Assembly (NCBI GenBank): GCA_002163115.1
Contig: MAAI01000069.1
Coordinates: 12,839-76,838 of the forward strand
Source: Methylophaga sp. 41_12_T18
GTDB taxonomy: Bacteria > Pseudomonadota > Gammaproteobacteria > Nitrosococcales > Methylophagaceae
DNA length: 64,000 nt
Direction: 5' to 3'
Numbering within the stretch: position 1 is the first letter of the stretch; every line of letters starts with the position of its first letter. The translations under genes and the position numbers were made by a program. This document shows, piece by piece, positions 8,440 to 19,095 of this stretch. The notes under the pieces are model-generated. The model ran no database searches. It was not told the DNA's origin and worked only from the letters and a program-made list of their open reading frames with translations.

Positions 8440-8577
8440 TATCATTACTATTAGCAATGACAAGTTTGTTAGCCATCCAATCCTACGTAATAAACTGAGC
8501 TGCGGTATTCCATTTCCTAAGTTTATCTAAGCTAATGATTATTTCAAAGCTACCTATATCCACAATCACTGTAAAAA

Positions 8578-11500
8578 CTAAGCCGTAGACGCTTGTTCCT
8601 TAAACTGACTAACCAATAAATCAAACACCACTGATGCAAATTGTTTTTCTTTATTAGGATCAGATAATAGCTGCAGCTTCTGATTATCGTGAGCTTCTCC
8701 ACCACCCAATATTGCATCCATCAGTGCAACCGGGAAATCACCCAACATCGCTTGCTCAGTATTGTTATTAAAGATCTGATCCATGACTAACTTGTTTTCG
8801 CTTACCTTATCTTTAATAGTATGAGCGTAATTTACCAAGTCATTCTTGGTTAGTTCATCGGTAATAAATAGCTCATTTAAGCGGTTGATGATCTGCGACA
8901 AAAACTCTTCTTTTTTATCTTTGGCTTTTGCTGTTCCAGCTTCATCCCCAGGTGTTAGATAGCCTGCTGCATCTTCCCGTAGCTTCAAGTCTTGTTGGCG
9001 AATAGCTGACAAGCGGTAATGACTAAGCACGACATTATCTAAATTAACATCCTCATCTTCGACTATCGCCTCTCGTAACATCGGCCGAAGGTTTCTTGCA
9101 TACAGACTAAGTTTTTCTAACTCTTTATTATCGTAATCAACAATCTGCGACATAAATTCATAAAAACGAACAAAAGTACCCAAGTCCTTCTTAAAGATTT
9201 CCAGGGCATCTTTTTCTTGCTTACAGTCTTTAAAGCTATTTTCTGCGTTAGCAATTAATACGGTATCACCTGTTTTCTTAGTCCGCTCAAACATGTCCTT
9301 AGCCTGCTTAAATGCCTCCACAGCTAATTTATAGCGCTTTTGCCACCGCTCTACTGCGGGCTTGCAGATATTGGCAATGGCAGCGCTACTTTTACTCTTA
9401 ACAAAGAAGGCCTCACAAAACTGCTCAACTTCTTGCCACTGAAAAATATTGGCTGCACGCAACTTATCAAATAAATCAAAAATCAGATCAGGATTAGAGA
9501 CATCTTCTAACTCAGCCGTTTGGAAATAGGGCTGAAATGAGGAAAGTATATCTTCAGGATCATTAAAGAAGTCTAAAACATAGGTACCGGTTTCAGCTTT
9601 ACCAGGAAACGTTCGGTTCAAACGGGACAGTGTTTGCACGCATTCCACCCCACCCAGTTTTTTGTCTACATACATCGCACACAACTTAGGTTGGTCAAAG
9701 CCCGTCTGAAACTTATTGGCCACAATCATGACTTGATAATCATCACTATTAAAGGCTTTTCGCATATCGCGACCTTTAAGGTTTGGATTCATATTAGTTT
9801 CAGTAAACTTCTCTCCAATGAGATCTTCAGAATTAGGATCTTTATCGTTGAATTCGACTTCACCTGAAAAGGCCACCATCGCATGTATTTTCTGATAGCC
9901 CTTGCTGACAATGTATTTATCAAACGCTAACTTATAACGCACCGCTTCTTTACGTGAGCTGGTCACCACCATGGCTTTCGCTTGCCCACCAAGTAGTCCC
10001 ATAACATTATCTTTAAAGTGCTCAACAATCACCTGTACTTTCTGGCTGATGTTGTAATCGTGCAAACGCACCCACTGATTCAGTTTTACCTTAGCTTTTT
10101 TACTCTCTACCTCTTCATCACTGCCATCTATCTTCATAGCCAAGTTATAGGCTACTTTATAGTTGGTGTAATTCTTCAACACATCGAGGATAAAGCCCTC
10201 TTCAATAGCCTGACGCATGCTGTACACATGGTAGGCTTCGGGCTTATTGGTTTTTGAAGGTTGCTCATCAGGCTTTGGCAGACGACCAAACAACTCTAAG
10301 GTTTTGGTTTTAGGTGTTGCAGTAAAGGCTAAGTAACTAAGGTTGCTAGAAGCACGACGAGAAGCCACAGCAGCATCTAAAATATCATCGCTAGTAAGCT
10401 CTTCATCGTCCTCTTTCGAGTCAATCATCAGCACTTCTTTCAACTGACGTGCCGTGCTGCCTGTTTGGGAGCTATGAGCCTCATCAGCAATGACCACATA
10501 GTTTCGCTCTTTCAAGCTGACACTGTTTTCAATCGCTTTTAATACATAAGGGAAAGTTTGAATGGTAACGATAATAATCGGCTGTGAGCTTTCCAAGGCA
10601 CTGGCCAGTTTTTCTGACTTTGAACCATTGCCTTCCTCTCGGTTAATGCGTCCGACCACACCTTCTACCGAAGTGAATTGAGAAATCGTTTCTTGTAACT
10701 GATCATCCAGCACCGTTCTGTCCGTCACCACAATCACCGAATCAAACAGCTTGTTACCTTCTGCCGTATGAATAGCCGATAACTGGTGAGCAGACCAAGC
10801 AATAGAATTTGATTTACCCGAACCCGCACTATGTTGGATCAAGTATTTATGACCAGGGCCTTCAGTTCGAGCGGCATCCACCAGCTGACTAACCACGTCC
10901 CATTGGTGATAACGAGGAAAGATTAGCGTTTCTTTCTTAAACTGTCGCCCTTCCCAGTCTTCTTTTTCTTCAATCTGTAAATGTACAAAGCGAGCAAGAA
11001 TATTTAACAGGTTATCCGGCTGTAATACCTCATTCCACAAATAATCAGTCGCGTACTGATTAATGTCTTCGGGCACATCATTACCTGCGCCACCTTCTTC
11101 TGTGCCTTTGTTAAATGGTAAAAAGAAAGTTTCATCGCCTTCCAAACGTGTAGCCATATACACTTCATATTGGCTAACCGCAAAATGCACCAATGCACCG
11201 CGTTTAAAGGTTAATAACGGCTCTGGCTTTTTGGTGACAGGATCAATAGCAAAGCGCGTTGTTTTATATTGTTTAATAGCATTTTGAACTGCCTGCTTAA
11301 ATTCAGACTTTAACTCCAGCGTTGCCACCGGCAAGCCATTCACAAACAACACCAAATCTATACGCCATGCTTTGGCTTTTTTACCGGTTGTCGCTAACTC
11401 TTCCTCGTTCGCCCAAGGCGAATACACCAACTCAGGTACCACGCGTAAACGATTCTGTTTATATCGTGCAAGGGTCTCGGGATTTAAATCATGTTCAGGT

Positions 11501-11859
11501 TTAAACTGACACAAACTAAAACGGGTACCGCGATCACGTAACTCATGACGTAATACCCCCAAAGTACCAAAAGTCCGCATCTCTTTATTAGCAGCATTGG
11601 GATCCGCTTTATTAAGCTGTGAAGCAACGCGTTCTAAAAACGTCTGCTCAGGGTTATTGGGATATAAACCACAAAACTTTTGCCATTGCTCATCCTGAGT
11701 CTCTTTAACAAACCCTAATACATCTTCTTCGTACAGGGCCAATTCGCGATTATATTTTTTCGGATCGCCCAATAACCAGCCTTTATCAAGCAACTGCTGA
11801 ATCATATCGTTTTGAAAGACAAACTCCGTCGATTTATCACCACCGTAATACTTAGCCAT
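8578..11859 (-). CDS. hsdR: type I restriction enzyme R subunit (ATP-dependent DNA translocase/nuclease)
   Basis: 1093 residues, typical for HsdR. The N-terminal nuclease domain carries WRIDLVLFVNGLPVATLELK (the D...ExK signature), followed by a superfamily 2 helicase motor: Walker A QHSAGSGKSNS, DEAH box VIADEAHSSQTG, motif III AFTATP and late motifs FQTGFDQP and QTLSRLNR. The long C-terminal helical region binds the M/S core. It is the last gene of the leftward operon hsdM-hsdS-DUF262-hsdR, 14 nt after the preceding stop, with a GAGGAA ribosome site. It cuts unmodified DNA after translocation. All ORFs on the plus strand in this span are shadows. Confidence 0.95.
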   Translation of the reverse strand: MAKYYGGDKSTEFVFQNDMIQQLLDKGWLLGDPKKYNRELALYEEDVLGFVKETQDEQWQKFCGLYPNNPEQTFLERVASQLNKADPNAANKEMRTFGTLGVLRHELRDRGTRFSLCQFKPEHDLNPETLARYKQNRLRVVPELVYSPWANEEELATTGKKAKAWRIDLVLFVNGLPVATLELKSEFKQAVQNAIKQYKTTRFAIDPVTKKPEPLLTFKRGALVHFAVSQYEVYMATRLEGDETFFLPFNKGTEEGGAGNDVPEDINQYATDYLWNEVLQPDNLLNILARFVHLQIEEKEDWEGRQFKKETLIFPRYHQWDVVSQLVDAARTEGPGHKYLIQHSAGSGKSNSIAWSAHQLSAIHTAEGNKLFDSVIVVTDRTVLDDQLQETISQFTSVEGVVGRINREEGNGSKSEKLASALESSQPIIIVTIQTFPYVLKAIENSVSLKERNYVVIADEAHSSQTGSTARQLKEVLMIDSKEDDEELTSDDILDAAVASRRASSNLSYLAFTATPKTKTLELFGRLPKPDEQPSKTNKPEAYHVYSMRQAIEEGFILDVLKNYTNYKVAYNLAMKIDGSDEEVESKKAKVKLNQWVRLHDYNISQKVQVIVEHFKDNVMGLLGGQAKAMVVTSSRKEAVRYKLAFDKYIVSKGYQKIHAMVAFSGEVEFNDKDPNSEDLIGEKFTETNMNPNLKGRDMRKAFNSDDYQVMIVANKFQTGFDQPKLCAMYVDKKLGGVECVQTLSRLNRTFPGKAETGTYVLDFFNDPEDILSSFQPYFQTAELEDVSNPDLIFDLFDKLRAANIFQWQEVEQFCEAFFVKSKSSAAIANICKPAVERWQKRYKLAVEAFKQAKDMFERTKKTGDTVLIANAENSFKDCKQEKDALEIFKKDLGTFVRFYEFMSQIVDYDNKELEKLSLYARNLRPMLREAIVEDEDVNLDNVVLSHYRLSAIRQQDLKLREDAAGYLTPGDEAGTAKAKDKKEEFLSQIINRLNELFITDELTKNDLVNYAHTIKDKVSENKLVMDQIFNNNTEQAMLGDFPVALMDAILGGGEAHDNQKLQLLSDPNKEKQFASVVFDLLVSQFKEQASTA

Positions 11860-11873
11860 GCTTTAACATCCAT

Positions 11874-13844
11874 TTATTCCTCATTAGAGTAATGAGTTTT
11901 TTCGTTATACTCAGGCAAGCACCTGAATATCTCATTCGTTCCTAGTCCACTATCTATATCAACACGTTCAACTGGCCGTTTAACACCTTCAACCTGCCAA
12001 CGTTTAATTGCAAAGTTCACTAAACGACGTTCTCGTATATCGAAGAAAGCCTGATAAACCATGAACCAGTAACCTTTTACATTACGACTGTATAGCTTAG
12101 CATCATCAATTTTTTGTTTTGCCTTTTCAAAATCTTGCTTAAGCTCTCGAATCATTAAGGTATTTGGTTGAGCCTTTGAGTCTTCAAAGTAATTATCCAA
12201 TTTAGTTTCAATACGATCATCACTCACTTTAATATTGATGGTTTCCATCAAAATAATAAAGTTACCTAATCTTCTCTTATTTATATCAAGATCATCTTTA
12301 TCCTGAATAATGGAACCTTCAGCCTTTGCCCAGATGTGTTCGCGATGATAGAAGTCGTTTGGTGATACCTTATCCCTTGCCGCTAAGAACCTTGGCAACT
12401 GAGAAGCCTGTCTGTTTTCACTTAGCAAACTATCTTCATAACTTCCCAAAAAGTACTTCAATCCCTGCCACTTGTAATAATCGCCTGCCTCATCTTTGTC
12501 CAAGGTGAGGTATTTCACAAAGTCATAATCACTGGCATTGTCTTCAATAAACTTAACTAACTTTTCACGTAACAAGCCAAGTTCTGACAAGACATTTGGA
12601 TTTTCACGTGTCAGAAAAGCACCTTGGTAATACTCAAAAGCCATTCCAAATAATTCACCCTGCCCCGTATCATTACGGTTAGCAACACCTGCAATGTAAT
12701 ATCTAAAATTAAGTTTTTCCAAAACGTCTAATATCTCTGCTCGCTTATCCGCATTCTTCTCTTTACTAAATACCGCGACTATCAGTGGAAGGATGGATGC
12801 ATTGGCGGGATGTAAGGCTATTCGTTGTAAAACTATTTTTTCTTTATCGCTTAGTTCCGAAGAGCCTGAATCAAATAGATAGGCATAGGTTTTTGCTGTA
12901 TTAGTAATAAACTCGACAAATGCCGCTAACTCTTGCCAATGTTGTACATCATCTGGTGGGCATACACGTTTTAAGTTGTCATAAACGTGATAACTTTTTG
13001 ATTTATTGTAGTCTTTGAATACAATCCAACAAACTCGTAAGAAACGATTCTCATCATCGTTACTCGTGTAATCGGCAGTATTCAATGACTCTAGTAACAC
13101 AGGCCAGTTATCATTTACTTTACGATTTAAATCATTCACGTCATGACGACCCGCAAAATAAATTAAATAGTTTTTAATTTTCTCTAATTCACTTAACGGC
13201 TTACCTCGGTTATTAATCACCTCAAACATAATGCCTATCTCAGCGTCTTTCTTTGGTGCATACAGTAGAAAGCCTAATTTCTCCGTAACCGCTAGGTATA
13301 TACCTTCTAAAGCGGTGTCTACTTGGTCATTTAAGTAGTTATCAAATTGAGTCGCTGCATCAACGATATTCTGGTCAGCTTTATTTTTAATTTTTTGGTT
13401 TCTCAGCTGACCTTCTATTAGCACTTCGTGAAAAAGAGGGTCTCTAGTCACGCCCAGCTGAAGTTGATAACGGGTATTGCCAGTTTCGATACCGGAACGA
13501 ACATATATAGCCTCTATTTCAGATAAAGGCTGACCATTTAAAAGCTCTATTCCTTTGGTTCTTACCATTCTTAATAAGCAAGACATAAAGATCACGAGTG
13601 ATGTAATTCTCTGCTGACCATCAACCAAATCAAATACAGCGCTATCACCGTTTTGACTGGCAACTACGGTTCCAGTGAAATGGCGGTGATTTTGAGTGAT
13701 AATCTGTGCAATATCACCAATAAGATCTACACGCTGCTCTTCCTCCCATGAATAACCACGTTGGTAATCGGGAACACTTAGTTGACGTTTCCCTGAGTCA
13801 AAAATATCTTTTAATGTTAATAGTTCATAGGCTTGGTTACTCAT
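11874..13844 (-). CDS. DUF262/DUF1524 (GmrSD-like) nuclease embedded in the type I operon
   Basis: 656 residues. The N-terminal DUF262 (ParB/GmrS-like NTPase) shows VPDYQRGYSWEEEQ and the FDLVDGQQRITSL motif (about residues 70-82). The C-terminal DUF1524 part has the His-Me nuclease signature FYHREHIWAKAEG and the trailing KRRLGNFIILME with later N and K residues. Related GmrSD proteins restrict DNA carrying modified (glucosylated) cytosine; other members in hsd operons have unclear roles. The start ATG overlaps the hsdS stop as ATGA, so it is translated with the specificity subunit. It could add type IV-like restriction or modulate HsdR; substrate unknown. Confidence 0.85.
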   Translation of the reverse strand: MSNQAYELLTLKDIFDSGKRQLSVPDYQRGYSWEEEQRVDLIGDIAQIITQNHRHFTGTVVASQNGDSAVFDLVDGQQRITSLVIFMSCLLRMVRTKGIELLNGQPLSEIEAIYVRSGIETGNTRYQLQLGVTRDPLFHEVLIEGQLRNQKIKNKADQNIVDAATQFDNYLNDQVDTALEGIYLAVTEKLGFLLYAPKKDAEIGIMFEVINNRGKPLSELEKIKNYLIYFAGRHDVNDLNRKVNDNWPVLLESLNTADYTSNDDENRFLRVCWIVFKDYNKSKSYHVYDNLKRVCPPDDVQHWQELAAFVEFITNTAKTYAYLFDSGSSELSDKEKIVLQRIALHPANASILPLIVAVFSKEKNADKRAEILDVLEKLNFRYYIAGVANRNDTGQGELFGMAFEYYQGAFLTRENPNVLSELGLLREKLVKFIEDNASDYDFVKYLTLDKDEAGDYYKWQGLKYFLGSYEDSLLSENRQASQLPRFLAARDKVSPNDFYHREHIWAKAEGSIIQDKDDLDINKRRLGNFIILMETINIKVSDDRIETKLDNYFEDSKAQPNTLMIRELKQDFEKAKQKIDDAKLYSRNVKGYWFMVYQAFFDIRERRLVNFAIKRWQVEGVKRPVERVDIDSGLGTNEIFRCLPEYNEKTHYSNEE

Positions 13845-15190
13845 GCTACTTCCTTGTTTTTTGCAGCCTCAAGTGCTTGCCAGTTTCTCACATCTATTTT
13901 TCCGGTGACGGCTGCTGAGATAATAGCTGTACGACGCTCGGCTTGAAGGGTTATAAGATCATTAGCCTTCGTTTCCAGACTATCGTATTGACTCAATGTG
14001 TCGGTTAGATATTTGGATATATCCACTTGCTCACTTATAGAAGGAAATGCGCCACCAATCTTAAGTAGATTTTGAATTGATAATCGTCGAAGTGCAGCAC
14101 CTTTCACAAAGCTCTCAACTTGCTCAACGACAACTCCACTCTGTAAAAGAAAGTCCAAATATTCAGGTATCACTCTAGAGCGATCAGGTCGAACAATAAT
14201 CAAAGAAGAGGCCACCACAAAGTCAATACCTCTAGGCGTAATTGCAGTTTGACCAATTGTTCCATCTTTACTAAAAAGAATGTCACCCGAAAAAGGCATA
14301 CAGCCAGTTTTAACCAGATATTGATAACTTTCAGGTGTAGTTAGCAACGCATTTTCAAAATTAATAGCGCCCTTTTTTATATCGGTAATTGATACGAAAT
14401 AATGTTCTCCGCCATCTGTTTCTGGAGATACATGTGCCCCATCCGTTATTTCAAGACACTTATGTTTAATCATACAAACATCCCAATGCTCCGGCACTTC
14501 ACCTAACCACTCAACACCTGAGTCTCGCATGGGGGCGTTGGGGTTGAGGCCTTTGGTGACAGCATGGCTGATCACGGCTTGGCGTTTTTCTTTTAACAGT
14601 TTGATCAACTGTTGTTGTTTTTCGATCAGAGTGTCGATTTTGGCGGTTTCGTGGTCGAGGAAGGTGGCAATTTTTTCAGCCTCTTTATACGAAGGAGCCA
14701 GCAAAAAGGCGCTATTGATTAATTCCTGATTAAGAATCCTCGCCCCATAGATATTGGTTGATGCATTCTCAATCACAAACTTCGGCAACGCATAATACAA
14801 GTAAGAAAGGGGTAACGAACCGCCTTCCAAGAAGGATGCTATTGCTTCATTGGTGTACATATCTTGACTAGCAAATGAAACCGCACCTACAGATAACTTA
14901 AAGCTATACAGTAATGACCCTTTGGGTGAAATATCCATTGAAGCTACCTTAGCGGCCTCATCGGAGATATTCTTGGCTGTACGCTCTATGTATTTGCCTT
15001 TCAAATCTGAAATATTTGCCCATAAATTGTCACCAATAAAATTTGCATCAACTTTGGTAGGCGGCGTCCACCCGACTTGAAAAGGCGCTAGATATTTCAC
15101 CTTGCTAACTACCCAATCACGCGGAATTACATCCAGCCACTCAACACCTGGTTCTTTATACTCAGGATAAGGTGCATACGAAGCTCCCAT
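13841..15190 (-). CDS. hsdS: type I restriction enzyme specificity subunit
   Basis: 449 residues with two target-recognition domains, each opened by a near-repeat: GVEWLDVIPRDW (about residue 17) and GVEWLGEVPEHW (about residue 220). The conserved spacer helices ETAKIDTLIEKQQQLIKLLKEKRQAVISHAVTKG are split here as ETAKIDTLIEKQ and LLKEKRQAVISHAV, and the matching C-terminal copy is AERRTAIISAAVTGKIDVR. It directs the methylase and nuclease to a bipartite sequence that cannot be read from the protein. It overlaps hsdM by one base (TAATG) and the DUF262 gene by four. The two recognition domains look unlike each other, as expected for an asymmetric target. Confidence 0.95.
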   Translation of the reverse strand: MGASYAPYPEYKEPGVEWLDVIPRDWVVSKVKYLAPFQVGWTPPTKVDANFIGDNLWANISDLKGKYIERTAKNISDEAAKVASMDISPKGSLLYSFKLSVGAVSFASQDMYTNEAIASFLEGGSLPLSYLYYALPKFVIENASTNIYGARILNQELINSAFLLAPSYKEAEKIATFLDHETAKIDTLIEKQQQLIKLLKEKRQAVISHAVTKGLNPNAPMRDSGVEWLGEVPEHWDVCMIKHKCLEITDGAHVSPETDGGEHYFVSITDIKKGAINFENALLTTPESYQYLVKTGCMPFSGDILFSKDGTIGQTAITPRGIDFVVASSLIIVRPDRSRVIPEYLDFLLQSGVVVEQVESFVKGAALRRLSIQNLLKIGGAFPSISEQVDISKYLTDTLSQYDSLETKANDLITLQAERRTAIISAAVTGKIDVRNWQALEAAKNKEVA

Positions 15191-17511
15191 TACGAATGCA
15201 CCTCTTGCAGCAACTTCATAATCTCAGTTGAAACCTTATCCAAATCCGCATCAATATCCACTAAATTCCTCGGTGGCTGATACTGATAAAAATGGCGGTT
15301 AAAGGGAATTTCGTAGCCGACGATACCGACTTGTTGATCCTTGTCATCTTTCTTGCTGGCATCGATCCACGCATCGGGCACATGAGGCTGCACTTCTTTT
15401 TTGAAATAGGCTTCATTGAGATCATTGACTGCTTGTGATGGATCAAGCGCTACATTTTCGTTATCACGCAGATCGCCATCGGCTTTAAATTCAACGATGT
15501 TGCCATCAACATTGAATAAGCCATAAATTGGATTGGCGTCGGTGTTCTTGTGTACTTTCTTGACAACTTTTTCTGCTGCTGGGTTTTTCCAGCTCACTGC
15601 CGTGGTAATTTGTTTTTTCTCTTTGGCTTCTAATTTAATGTCTTGACCATTGCAGGCGGCTTTAATGGCAGCTTCATAACCATTCATATCATCATGCTGA
15701 TCGCTGCCGATGCTTTGTTGTAGTTGTGTGGCTTTGAGCAGAATTTGTTTTTGGTCTATCCACGTTTTGCTACTTAACACGTCTTTGATTTTTGCTTCTT
15801 TTAAATCACTGAAATGGGCTTTCAGGTGTTTACGAATCTCGGCTTCGTGTTCTGCTAAAACACCGTAGTTGTTACAGTCGGCATCATCCGACCAGTTTTG
15901 GCTATAGGTATCATAGATCCATTTCATCGGTGCATTTAAGGGCTTGGCAGCAAAGCGTAACTCGGCAATGTGTTCATCACTAAATTGATAACTTTCACGT
16001 AATGGCCGTTCAATAGTGATACGGCGATAGCCAAATTCATGAGTGGCGAAGATTTTGCTGGCAAAGGTTTTCGGTGCTTCCACTTTCGGATTAGCTGACT
16101 GACGACCACGATTACTTTTTTGCTCTGCTGGTTTATCGAGTTCTGTTGCATCGACTACTTCAAACTCACCAAACGTTCGGGTGATAAGTGCAATGTCATC
16201 ACTGCTCATTTCATTACGTTTAGAACCGAGTGATTTACGCATCTTGCCGCACAGATTCACACCGTTAATTAGTTGAACTTTGCCTTTGCGTTGTGTGGAT
16301 TTTTTATTCGATAATATCCACACATACGTAGCGATACCGGTGTTGTAGAACATGTCGGTTGGTAAGGCGACGATAGTTTCTAATAAATCAGCTTCTAAAA
16401 TATATCGACGTATTTCAGATTCACCCGAGCCTGCTCCACCAGTAAATAACGGTGAACCATTGAGGATGATACCGATACGGCCGCCACCTTCTGATCCATC
16501 ACGTAGTTTACTGATCAAGTGCAATAAGAATAATAAGGAACCATCAGAAACACGGGGCACACCCGGGCCAAAGCGACCCTCAAAACCTTTGAGGGTGTTT
16601 TCATCTTTGATAGTCGATTCAATTTTTTTCCAATCAACACCAAACGGTGGATTGGAGAGCATGTAATCAAACTTGTCAGCATAGAGCTGATCATTCGATA
16701 AGGTGTTACCCAGTTTGATATTGCCGACCTCTTGGCCTTTGATCAGCATATCGGCCTTACAGATCGCATAGCTTTCAGGGTTCAGTTCCTGACCAAAGGC
16801 ACGCATGACGGCTTGTGGATTTAACTCGTGTACATACTCCATACCCGAGGACAAAAAGCCGCCTGTTCCGGCTGTTGGATCATAAATAGTACGAATGATG
16901 CCTGACTTGGTTAAAGCATCATCATCTTCCATAAATACCAGTGAAGTGGTGAGACGAACAATATCTCGTGGCGTAAAGTGTTCTCCGGCTGTGTCATTTG
17001 AACTTTCAGCAAAGCGGCGGATTAGCTCCTCAAACACCAAGCCCATGTCATGATTGGAGATGGCTTTAAGGCTGAGATCAGCTGTTCTGACTTTTTGGAC
17101 TATCTTATAAAGTAAGTCAGCATCATTAAGCAGGCCGATAAACTCATCAAACTTAAAGTGTTCAAAAATTTCACGGGCATCTTTGGAAAAGCCTTGAATA
17201 TAACTTTCAAGGTTGGCTTTTATGCCTGCCTCACCCAGTTTGGATAGATCCATTTTTGATGTATTAAAAAAGCTTAGGTCACTTGCCCTCAGTAACAGTT
17301 TTTCTTGCGCCTGTTCAGGCAAGTTCATCTGCTGTACTTTTTCGTATTCGGTTAATACCGCTACTTTGTTTTGCTCTAAAACACATTCCAAACGGCGCAA
17401 TAGAGTAAATGGAAGAATCACTCGACCATATTGAGACTGTTTTAAGTCACCTCGTAATAAATCTGCTAATGACCAAATATAGGCTGCGAGGTTGTTAGAG
17501 GCTTGTGACAT
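15190..17511 (-). CDS. hsdM: type I restriction enzyme methylase subunit (N6-adenine), long form
   Basis: 773 residues. An N-terminal helical HsdM domain ([22 protein letters not shown]) is followed by the Rossmann methylase with SAM motif [14 protein letters not shown] and catalytic motif [10 protein letters not shown]. Classic HsdM proteins have about 500 residues; here a further 250 or so follow the catalytic domain (about 480-740), rich in lysine and charged residues, before the conserved [13 protein letters not shown] end. It methylates adenine in the host target to protect it and is also needed for cutting. It is the first gene of the operon, with a GGAAAC ribosome site before the ATG at 17511. 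Confidence 0.95.
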   Translation of the reverse strand: MSQASNNLAAYIWSLADLLRGDLKQSQYGRVILPFTLLRRLECVLEQNKVAVLTEYEKVQQMNLPEQAQEKLLLRASDLSFFNTSKMDLSKLGEAGIKANLESYIQGFSKDAREIFEHFKFDEFIGLLNDADLLYKIVQKVRTADLSLKAISNHDMGLVFEELIRRFAESSNDTAGEHFTPRDIVRLTTSLVFMEDDDALTKSGIIRTIYDPTAGTGGFLSSGMEYVHELNPQAVMRAFGQELNPESYAICKADMLIKGQEVGNIKLGNTLSNDQLYADKFDYMLSNPPFGVDWKKIESTIKDENTLKGFEGRFGPGVPRVSDGSLLFLLHLISKLRDGSEGGGRIGIILNGSPLFTGGAGSGESEIRRYILEADLLETIVALPTDMFYNTGIATYVWILSNKKSTQRKGKVQLINGVNLCGKMRKSLGSKRNEMSSDDIALITRTFGEFEVVDATELDKPAEQKSNRGRQSANPKVEAPKTFASKIFATHEFGYRRITIERPLRESYQFSDEHIAELRFAAKPLNAPMKWIYDTYSQNWSDDADCNNYGVLAEHEAEIRKHLKAHFSDLKEAKIKDVLSSKTWIDQKQILLKATQLQQSIGSDQHDDMNGYEAAIKAACNGQDIKLEAKEKKQITTAVSWKNPAAEKVVKKVHKNTDANPIYGLFNVDGNIVEFKADGDLRDNENVALDPSQAVNDLNEAYFKKEVQPHVPDAWIDASKKDDKDQQVGIVGYEIPFNRHFYQYQPPRNLVDIDADLDKVSTEIMKLLQEVHS

Positions 17512-17564
17512 GTATGTTTCCGTTATGTTGTATTTTTAATATGAAATCTTGTTGCTTTAAAGTA

Positions 17565-18410
17565 TTAGTCAGTTTCAATTTCTTTTAGTGTTTGGCCTTG
17601 TTCGTTTTTCCAACAGTCCTGACCGTTACGAGATGAGCCTGCTAACAATGAGGCTGCACCAGATGGACTACTAAATAAATAATTTTTTAGAAAAATATAG
17701 TTATCCTCATTTTCAACAATAACTTCATCAGCAATCAATTTTTTACATATCTCTTTTTTATTGATTTTTAAGCTCTTTGCTATCGTTTTTGTCATTTCTG
17801 AGTTTTTATATACAAGGAAGCCATCACTTACTTGGTTACCGTATGCATTTTTATTAAGTAAACGTAATCTTGAAAGCTCGTTATCATTTGAGATGGCACT
17901 AGTAGCGTATGGCTCTAAGGTTTTATGGCCTAAGGCTCCGAGTAATATTCGGACATTGTCAGCAAATTCGTTCATTGCATCACGATCAGCACGTGGCAGC
18001 GTCGGTTTATTCGAAGCGGCAGCATTGTGGAGATGATAGCGATTAATGTCTTTAGCTTGTTCTATCAAGATCGCTTCAAGGTATTTTACATGTGACTTGG
18101 TTAAGCTTTCGTCTTTATTGGTAAAGCAGATGACTTCATTCCAAAAGTCTTTATTGCTGACATGATTTTTTAGCCGGTCACGTACATTTTCAGCTTCACC
18201 AATATAGACTGCTTGATGTTGACCATCATCATCGGCACCGAATAAGAAGTAGACACCCGGGCTATTAACTTCATCCCAATCCTTTAAAGACTTTATTTCG
18301 CTACGAGGGCAAGATAGTGCTTGGCCAGTCCAGTTTGCAATCTCGGCATGGCGAATGCCATTAATGCTAGCTGTTGGTAGATAAATTCGTATGCTTTTCC
18401 CTGACATCAC
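17565..18410 (-). CDS. GIY-YIG nuclease-domain protein with C-terminal DUF4357
   Basis: 281 residues. The GIY-YIG core is seen as GVYFLFGADD and AVYIGEAENVRDRLKNH (about residues 52-86), with the catalytic-type arginine in RDRL and a glutamate in YLEAILIEQ. The C-terminal part (about 195-275; SDGFLVYKNSEMTK, FSSPSGAASLLAG, NGQDCWKN) matches DUF4357, a domain often found with restriction-modification genes. It lies 53 bp upstream of hsdM in the same direction and probably shares the promoter. A nicking or cutting role on incoming DNA is likely from family, but not shown. Confidence 0.82.
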   Translation of the reverse strand: MMSGKSIRIYLPTASINGIRHAEIANWTGQALSCPRSEIKSLKDWDEVNSPGVYFLFGADDDGQHQAVYIGEAENVRDRLKNHVSNKDFWNEVICFTNKDESLTKSHVKYLEAILIEQAKDINRYHLHNAAASNKPTLPRADRDAMNEFADNVRILLGALGHKTLEPYATSAISNDNELSRLRLLNKNAYGNQVSDGFLVYKNSEMTKTIAKSLKINKKEICKKLIADEVIVENEDNYIFLKNYLFSSPSGAASLLAGSSRNGQDCWKNEQGQTLKEIETD

Positions 18411-18606
18411 TACTCTGCTTTTATCCCTATAAAATGCAGTGACTTTAGCATAGTTTTTTCGGCTTGAATTATATTAGGCTTCCATAGCTAGGCTAGCGTT
18501 ATTTCATTGACTGTTACTGAATATATAAGCTTAGCCTCGGCCATTAGTTCACAGCTTAAGTTTGGTAAGCCTGGTTAGTTCAATTGTCATACTCGCCCCA
18601 TTCCAA
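18411..18606. other. intergenic edge of the hsd island
   Basis: 196 bp between the GIY-YIG gene and the membrane protein at 18607. It is AT-rich, with no open frame, hairpin terminator or tRNA-like sequence that I can support. The leftward promoter for the hsd operon should lie close to its left end. No copy of the tRNA-Leu 3' end is visible here. Confidence 0.5.
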
Positions 18607-18981
18607 TCAAGCCAATAGTAGATATAACTCGATAAAAAATGCGATGGGGGTGGTTATCGAAAACAGTATCCAAACGAACTGTTTGTCTTTAATGAATGCT
18701 ATTGGGTTGGAAAAATAAAAGAAGGTTATGGCTATCATAACCAGCTGCAGCCAATTTAAGTGTGCCCAAGAAAAATACAGTAATGTCGCAGGGAAAATGA
18801 TGGTTTGCATTGCCCCTAGGATCCGGACAAAAACTGACAGCGGCCAGACCTTTCTGAGCCGAGCTATTTCGCCTGATTTATCTAGCTTTGCTGCGGTTAG
18901 CACTGAAAGAGGCACGGTCATAGCAATGATGAAACCAAGTATGGTGAGTGTATCCACTTTCAATCCAGCTGAAAAAGGCAC
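18607..18981 (-). CDS. unrecognised four-helix membrane protein
   Basis: 124 residues from a GTG at 18981, with a G-rich ribosome-site-like GGGGG about 8 nt upstream; there is no in-frame ATG because a stop lies just upstream. Four hydrophobic segments (about residues 12-30, 47-70, 76-92 and 101-123) are separated by short polar loops, one of them KLDKSGEIARLRKVWP, so an inner-membrane protein is likely. I do not recognise the family. A forward frame over the same DNA (18728-19075) lacks a coherent hydrophobic pattern and is taken as the shadow. The gene sits between the defence island and the pilus genes. Confidence 0.55.
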   Translation of the reverse strand: MPFSAGLKVDTLTILGFIIAMTVPLSVLTAAKLDKSGEIARLRKVWPLSVFVRILGAMQTIIFPATLLYFSWAHLNWLQLVMIAITFFYFSNPIAFIKDKQFVWILFSITTPIAFFIELYLLLA

Positions 18982-19095
18982 ATCATACCCCCGAGAATTG
19001 ACCGGCGTCTATGCTTGTCACTCTCTTAGTGCTCGCTATGCTCCACTGTTGTTGATGCTCGTGTTATTTCCTTAAATTAAGTAGATAAATAGAAA

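Noticed and set aside
16352-16666. Forward 104-residue proline/serine-rich frame inside hsdM
   Set aside because: Antisense to the conserved NPPF methylase motif region.
18728-19075. Forward 115-residue frame over the membrane gene at 18607
   Set aside because: No hydrophobic pattern or ribosome site; the reverse frame has four regular membrane helices.
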